This document shows, piece by piece, positions 60,077 to 64,000 of a DNA stretch of 64,000 bases. Every line of letters begins with the position of its first letter. The first letter of the stretch is position 1. The stretch covers positions 1-64,000 of the forward strand of contig CAZRDX010000017.1 in NCBI GenBank assembly GCA_964599235.1, read 5' to 3'. The DNA is from DRPN01 sp964599235. GTDB taxonomy: Bacteria; Bacteroidota; Bacteroidia; Bacteroidales; VadinHA17. Made by a program: the position numbers and the translations under genes. The notes under the pieces were generated by a model. It was not told the origin of the DNA and made no database searches. It worked only from the letters and a program-made list of their open reading frames with translations.

Positions 60077-61616
60077 ATTGGACAAGATGTTCGGGTCTCA
60101 ACAGATCCAGGACGGTCTTAACGGGATGGAAGGTGGCGGGTGGCACTTCCACGAAGATGGTGGTCCAGCGGGCCATGCTGCCGTTCCAGAGTCCCGGCAG
60201 TTCCAGTGCTTTGAGTTCCCTGCCATCGTAGGATTTCCGGGAGATGAAGAAAGTCCCGGGGTCGACGTATTGCCGCAGATCGTATTTCTTTCCCCGGTGG
60301 TCATATACGGAACAGACAATATCCACAGGATTGAAGTGGGTGGAACGTTCCACGATGGCCTTTTTTTCCGGGTCGTTCATGTCGATCTGTGCGCTTTCGA
60401 CGATCTGCAGGGAGAGATGGCCGTGGCTGTCCGCCACCCAGAAGGGGCCTCCTCCCGGCTCTCCCTCGTTGCGTACCATTCCGCATACCCGCAGCGGGCG
60501 ATGCAGCAGATCATAGAGGGTACGCTGCCGCTCGGCCGCATCCCCTTCTACCTCCGGCACATGCAGCATCAGATGATCCCTGGCAAAACGCTCGAGTTCC
60601 TGCAGCTCCGTCCGATCCAGAAGATCCTCGTCCATTCTTCTTAACCAGCGATGTATCTCGTCGGTGAGCTCCAGCAACAACCCTCCCAGCACCTTCTTAT
60701 GGAAAACGGTCTCATCCTTCAGACGGTCCGGCACCACATTGTCGATGTTCTTGATGAAGATGACCGCTTCCTTCAGCTCGTTGAGGTTCTCCAGAAGGGC
60801 ACCGTGGCCGCCCGGCCGGAAAAGGATGGTCCCGTCCTCTTTCCTGAAAGGCCGGTTCTCCGGATCGACGGCCACGGTATCGGTGGAAGGTTTCTGGACG
60901 GAATAATCCACATGGTAGTGCACACCGAAATGTTCTGAAAAAAATCGCTCTTTCCGGCGGAACCTTTCCCTGAAACGCTCTTTGTGTTCCGGTGAGACGG
61001 TGAAGTGGAGGTTCACCATGTCGCCGTGAGAGGTGGCATAGAGGGCTCCTTCGGCAAGATGTTCCTCGAAGGCGGTACGCGGACCTTCCGGATAGCGGTG
61101 GAAGAGGATCAGTCCCTTGGGCAGGGCTCCGTAACCCAGCCCGGGTGTGAAGAGCACCCCTTCCACGATCTCGCCGAACCTCTTTTCTGCCAGGAGGGTC
61201 CCGAGCTCTTTGCCATATTGCCGGCGGAGGATCTCTTCCAGCTCTTCGGCAAAAGCAAAACGGCGGAGCCCCTCAAAGAAACGTGCCATCTCATCGTCGG
61301 GAGCAGGCTTTCCCTGAAGCCGGCCACCTTTTTTCCATGCCTCGTGATAAGCAAAAAGTTTTTTGAACATACGCGAAGCAGCGCCTGAGGCCGGCACGAA
61401 CTTCACCACCGACCGTTCTTCCGGGTCCTTCCCGTACTTCTCGGCCAGGCGCTTTTTCTCTTCCTCACCGAACACCAGGATCCCGTCGCCGGGTGTGGCC
61501 GGACGGCGAATATCCGCGAATGGGAAACCCTTCCGGAAGAGTTCCAGCTGGCGTTCTACCTCCTCCCGTGTGATGCCGCGCTCACGAAAGGCGGCCAGAT
61601 CTTTTTCCGTGAACAT
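60075..61616 (-). CDS. DUF4301 family protein
   Basis: The 513-residue protein begins MFTEKDLAAFRERGI and shows the family's VKFVPASGAASRMFKKLFAY, GLILFHRYPEGPRTAFEEHL, FRPGGHGALLENLNEL and WNGSMARWTTIFVEVP segments. The PASGAASRMFK stretch is like the nucleotide-binding loop of UDP-sugar pyrophosphorylases, so a nucleotidyltransferase-like role is possible but unproven. The frame opens further upstream, but conserved sequence starts at 61616. It follows iorB by 49 bp. Confidence 0.9.
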   Translation of the reverse strand: MFTEKDLAAFRERGITREEVERQLELFRKGFPFADIRRPATPGDGILVFGEEEKKRLAEKYGKDPEERSVVKFVPASGAASRMFKKLFAYHEAWKKGGRLQGKPAPDDEMARFFEGLRRFAFAEELEEILRRQYGKELGTLLAEKRFGEIVEGVLFTPGLGYGALPKGLILFHRYPEGPRTAFEEHLAEGALYATSHGDMVNLHFTVSPEHKERFRERFRRKERFFSEHFGVHYHVDYSVQKPSTDTVAVDPENRPFRKEDGTILFRPGGHGALLENLNELKEAVIFIKNIDNVVPDRLKDETVFHKKVLGGLLLELTDEIHRWLRRMDEDLLDRTELQELERFARDHLMLHVPEVEGDAAERQRTLYDLLHRPLRVCGMVRNEGEPGGGPFWVADSHGHLSLQIVESAQIDMNDPEKKAIVERSTHFNPVDIVCSVYDHRGKKYDLRQYVDPGTFFISRKSYDGRELKALELPGLWNGSMARWTTIFVEVPPATFHPVKTVLDLLRPEHLVQ

Positions 61617-61665
61617 AACCGTTAACTTTTGTCTTTTTCCGTTCCCGCAATGTTTCTCAGCCACG

Positions 61666-62250
61666 CTACTCCACCCTTCTTTCAGCCAGCTCTTTCCCCG
61701 CCTGAAAAGCCCGGATGTTGGTATCGACCACCTTCTCTCCCTTTCTTGCGAAGATCTCTCTGATCGCCTCGACAAGATGCTCTTCTCGCACCTGAATGAA
61801 GGGCACGGCCGCCCCCAGCATCACCATGTTGGCAGCCCGGACTGAACCTGCCTCCCTGGCCATCGTGGCAGCATCCAGCAGAAGATGACGCGGCCATCGT
61901 CTTATCTCGCCGAACAATTTTTCCCGGTCGGGATAATGATCGATGTTGACCACAGGCTCGGTACTGGTCACCAGCCACCCATTCTCATGCAGATAAGGCA
62001 GATAACGCAACCCTTCCAGCGGCTCCACGGCAAGGATGAGATCGGCCTCACCCAGCGGGATCATGTCGGAATGGATGGGCTGGTCCGAAAGACGCAGGTG
62101 GGAGTAGACCTCTCCGCCCTGTTGGCTCATGCCGTGGATCTCCGACTGTTTGATGAAAAGATCCTCCTTCACCGCTGCCAGTCCGATGACGGCAGCGATG
62201 GAAAGGATGCCCTGACCGCCTACACCTGCGAGTATGATGTCCGTTTTCAT
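61666..62250 (-). CDS. iorB: Indolepyruvate oxidoreductase subunit beta
   Basis: The 194-residue protein has the pyruvate-ferredoxin oxidoreductase gamma-type fold: ILAGVGGQGILSIAAVIG, QSEIHGMSQQGGEVYSHLR, EPLEGLRYLPYL and NMVMLGAA. With IorA it oxidatively decarboxylates aryl pyruvates from aromatic amino acids to aryl-acetyl-CoA. It starts 12 bp after iorA. Confidence 0.95.
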   Translation of the reverse strand: MKTDIILAGVGGQGILSIAAVIGLAAVKEDLFIKQSEIHGMSQQGGEVYSHLRLSDQPIHSDMIPLGEADLILAVEPLEGLRYLPYLHENGWLVTSTEPVVNIDHYPDREKLFGEIRRWPRHLLLDAATMAREAGSVRAANMVMLGAAVPFIQVREEHLVEAIREIFARKGEKVVDTNIRAFQAGKELAERRVE

Positions 62251-62262
62251 GGTTCTCTTTTT

Positions 62263-63864
62263 TCAGTTCCTGTTCTTTTTTCTGGCAGCGGCGATACGCA
62301 CGCATTCCCTTCGTGCCACGATCACCGAGACGCCCTGGTAGGCCAGCTCCTCCCGCATCACCTTCACGTTCTCCTCATGGTGTTTCCTCAGGGGGATGAT
62401 GGTGTGTAGGTGTTCTTTTTCCACGCCGAGACCCAGGCAGATCTGTTCGATCTTACCCAGTCCCGAGGGAGGCTGTCCTCCAGTCATGGCGGTGGCGTCG
62501 TTGTCGGAGATGATGACCGTAACGGGCGAACGCTTATTGACGGCATCGAGCAGTCCGGTGATACCGGAGTGGGTGAAGGTGGAGTCGCCGATGACCGCCA
62601 CGGCAGGGATGAGTCCCGCATCGGCGGCCCCCACGGCCATGGTGATGCTGGCCCCCATATCCACACAGGTGTTGATGGCGTTGTAGGGGGGCAGGGCTCC
62701 CAGGGTATAACACCCTATGTCGGAGAAGACCCTGCCGCTGCCATAGGGTTCCATGGCCTCGTTGAGGGCTTTGTAGACATCGATATGGCCGCATCCCGCG
62801 CAGAAGGAAGGGGGGCGGCCCACAGCCACCTCCGGTCTGGGCCGCGGATCGGGCAGGTCCAGCCCCAGCGCTTTTCCCACCTTCCAAGGGTCGAGCTCCC
62901 CGTCGCGGGGCAGGGTGCCGTCCAGACGGCCGAGGATCACCGGCTCCCGGCGCGGCGGCATCCCCAACAGCATCTCTTCCACATAAGGATATCCCTCTTC
63001 CAGTACCACGATCTCGTCGCAACGATCAAAAAGCTCGCGGATCATCCGGTCCGGCAGAGGATAGTAAGAGATCTTCAGCAGATGGAAAGGCAGCTCGCCG
63101 GGAAAGTTCTCCCGCAGGTAGTTGTATGCCAGGCCGCAGGCGATCACTCCTTTTCTGCTGTCCGGATGGGCCAGGTAAGTATTGTGGCCTTCGGGGCGAT
63201 GGGCTTCTTCGATGAACAGGGGCCTGTCGGCCAGCAGCTGGCGGTATCTTTCCCGTGCGATGGACGGCAGGAGGATGAACTGTCTGGGGTTGCCGGGCAG
63301 ATGCAGCGGCCGGGGCGGCACGGGGGGCTGCGGCACCACCGCCGCCCGCGAATGGGCCAGACGTGTCACCAGCCGGACCAGCACCGGCACACCGAAGCGC
63401 TCGGAAAGGTCAAAGCCTTCCCGCACCATGTCGTAGGCCTCCTGCTGCGAGGATGGCTCCAGGACAGGGATCTGGGCGAAATGGCCGTAATAGCGGGAGT
63501 CCTGCTCGTTCTGCGAGGAGTGCATCGACGGGTCGTCGGCCACCACCACCAGCAGGCCACCGTTGATGCCGGTGATGGCGGCGTTCATGAAGGGGTCGGC
63601 CGCCACGTTGAGACCCACATGTTTCATGCAGACCATCGCCCGCCGCCCGGCATACGACATGCCGAGGGCAGCCTCCATGGCGGTCTTCTCGTTGGCCGAC
63701 CACTCCCGCACCACACCCGCCTCCGCGGCCCGGCCGGAAGCCCTCACATATTCCATGATCTCGGTGGAGGGTGTGCCGGGATAGGCATAACAACCTGATA
63801 CCCCGGCGTCGAGGGCGGCCTGCGCCACCGCCTCGTCACCCAGTAAGAACATTCTCTCATCCAT
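62263..63864 (-). CDS. iorA: Indolepyruvate oxidoreductase subunit alpha, lacking the ferredoxin domain
   Basis: The 533-residue TPP enzyme has the pyrimidine-binding half (YAYPGTPSTEIMEYVR, GMSYAGRRAMVCMKHVGLN) and the TPP-binding half (SFCAGCGHIDVYKAL, DIGCYTLGALPPYNAINTCVDMG, GDSTFTHSGITGLLDA). Archaeal IorA continues with about 100 residues carrying two 4Fe-4S clusters. This one ends at ARRECVRIAAARKKNRN, with no Cys-rich motif, so electrons must leave through a separate ferredoxin or partner. It is in an operon with a YjbQ-like gene upstream. Confidence 0.94.
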   Translation of the reverse strand: MDERMFLLGDEAVAQAALDAGVSGCYAYPGTPSTEIMEYVRASGRAAEAGVVREWSANEKTAMEAALGMSYAGRRAMVCMKHVGLNVAADPFMNAAITGINGGLLVVVADDPSMHSSQNEQDSRYYGHFAQIPVLEPSSQQEAYDMVREGFDLSERFGVPVLVRLVTRLAHSRAAVVPQPPVPPRPLHLPGNPRQFILLPSIARERYRQLLADRPLFIEEAHRPEGHNTYLAHPDSRKGVIACGLAYNYLRENFPGELPFHLLKISYYPLPDRMIRELFDRCDEIVVLEEGYPYVEEMLLGMPPRREPVILGRLDGTLPRDGELDPWKVGKALGLDLPDPRPRPEVAVGRPPSFCAGCGHIDVYKALNEAMEPYGSGRVFSDIGCYTLGALPPYNAINTCVDMGASITMAVGAADAGLIPAVAVIGDSTFTHSGITGLLDAVNKRSPVTVIISDNDATAMTGGQPPSGLGKIEQICLGLGVEKEHLHTIIPLRKHHEENVKVMREELAYQGVSVIVARRECVRIAAARKKNRN

Positions 63865-63891
63865 ATCTTGCCTGGTTTGTAACGGTTGTGT

Positions 63892-64000
63892 TCAATCCTC
63901 CCCCATCACGGTCACCACCAGGTGCCGCCGCCCCCCGTGCCGCCTGAACTCACAGAGATAGATCCCCTGCCACGTGCCCAGGTTCAGCCTTCCCCCCGTG
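63892..64000 (-). CDS. YjbQ/UPF0047 family protein, 5' partial
   Basis: Only the last 35 residues are inside the window: GKLNLGTWQGIYLCEF, then RRHLVVTVMGED and the stop. LGTWQGIYLCEF is the conserved C-terminal strand of YjbQ (secondary thiamine-phosphate synthase-like). The gene runs off the right edge. It ends 27 bp before iorA on the same strand, so it probably heads or joins the iorAB operon. Confidence 0.85.
   Translation of the reverse strand, partial: TGGRLNLGTWQGIYLCEFRRHGGRRHLVVTVMGED

Noticed and set aside
1..64000. tRNA, rRNA, CRISPR, insertion sequences or riboswitches
   Set aside because: No T-loop-like tRNA 3' halves, direct-repeat arrays, transposase motifs or conserved riboswitch cores were recognised by eye; a covariance-model scan was not possible.

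Overview
The window is about 64 kb of a Bacteroidota chromosome, probably from a fermentative, largely anaerobic member of the Bacteroidales/Marinilabiliales side of the phylum; I cannot name a genus. The evidence is Bacteroidota-type promoters (TAnnTTTG, twice with TTTG 19-20 bp upstream), a type IX secretion C-terminal sorting domain, many SPII lipoproteins, an LptD homologue, families typical of the phylum (peptidase C10, BACON, DUF5723, DUF4301) and moderately high GC. I saw no prophage, insertion sequence, CRISPR array, rRNA or tRNA. Almost the whole window is coding.

Layout. 1-8.4 kb (minus strand): a secreted/surface region with a lipoprotein and a DUF5723 outer-membrane-type protein that overlap by ATGA, then a BACON-FGE lipoprotein, a small protein with a type IX sorting domain, and a very large protein cut by the window edge that joins a streptopain-like C10 cysteine protease, about 13 leucine-rich repeats and an HEFMH metalloprotease-like domain. 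8.6-14.1 kb: an L-2-hydroxyglutarate oxidase-like flavoprotein, a stand-alone receiver and a 1280-residue soluble PAS/GAF histidine kinase. 14.2-19.5 kb: an SOS-type mutagenesis cassette (S24 self-cleaving repressor, divergent DinB and a second DnaE) with a 36-bp palindrome between the two polymerases. 19.5-24.1 kb: M28 peptidase, membrane protein, ferritin and NADP isocitrate dehydrogenase.

24.2-39.7 kb is mostly housekeeping: dnaX (with an A9 slippery run at the end of the clamp-loader module), rpsF-rpsR-rplI, ridA, lptD, an amidase with an MCE/MlaD protein, dnaA, the tRNA methylthiotransferases miaB and mtaB, glycerate kinase, a thioredoxin-like/glutaredoxin fusion and a solitary GroES. 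39.7-43.5 kb holds a small winged-helix-like protein, a dicarboxylate symporter, SlyD, an outer-membrane barrel and a short-chain dehydrogenase.

43.5-48.8 kb is one acidogenic operon, pta-hbd-ackA-ptb-buk, pairing acetate and butyrate (or branched-chain acid) kinase routes to ATP. Facing it is a 974-residue FAD/Fe-S 2-hydroxyacid dehydrogenase, followed by a convergent omega-amidase. 52.7-60 kb: an unknown exported protein, gamma-glutamyltransferase behind a Crp/Fnr regulator with tandem palindromic operators, a response regulator, a PiT phosphate transporter fused to a PhoU-like domain and a lipoprotein. 60-64 kb (minus): a likely operon yjbQ-iorA-iorB-DUF4301 whose IorA lacks the usual ferredoxin domain. 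Together the amino-acid enzymes (IorAB, omega-amidase, GGT, 2-hydroxyacid dehydrogenases, C10 and M28 peptidases) and the acyl-kinase operon fit a peptide- or amino-acid-fermenting lifestyle; that is an inference.
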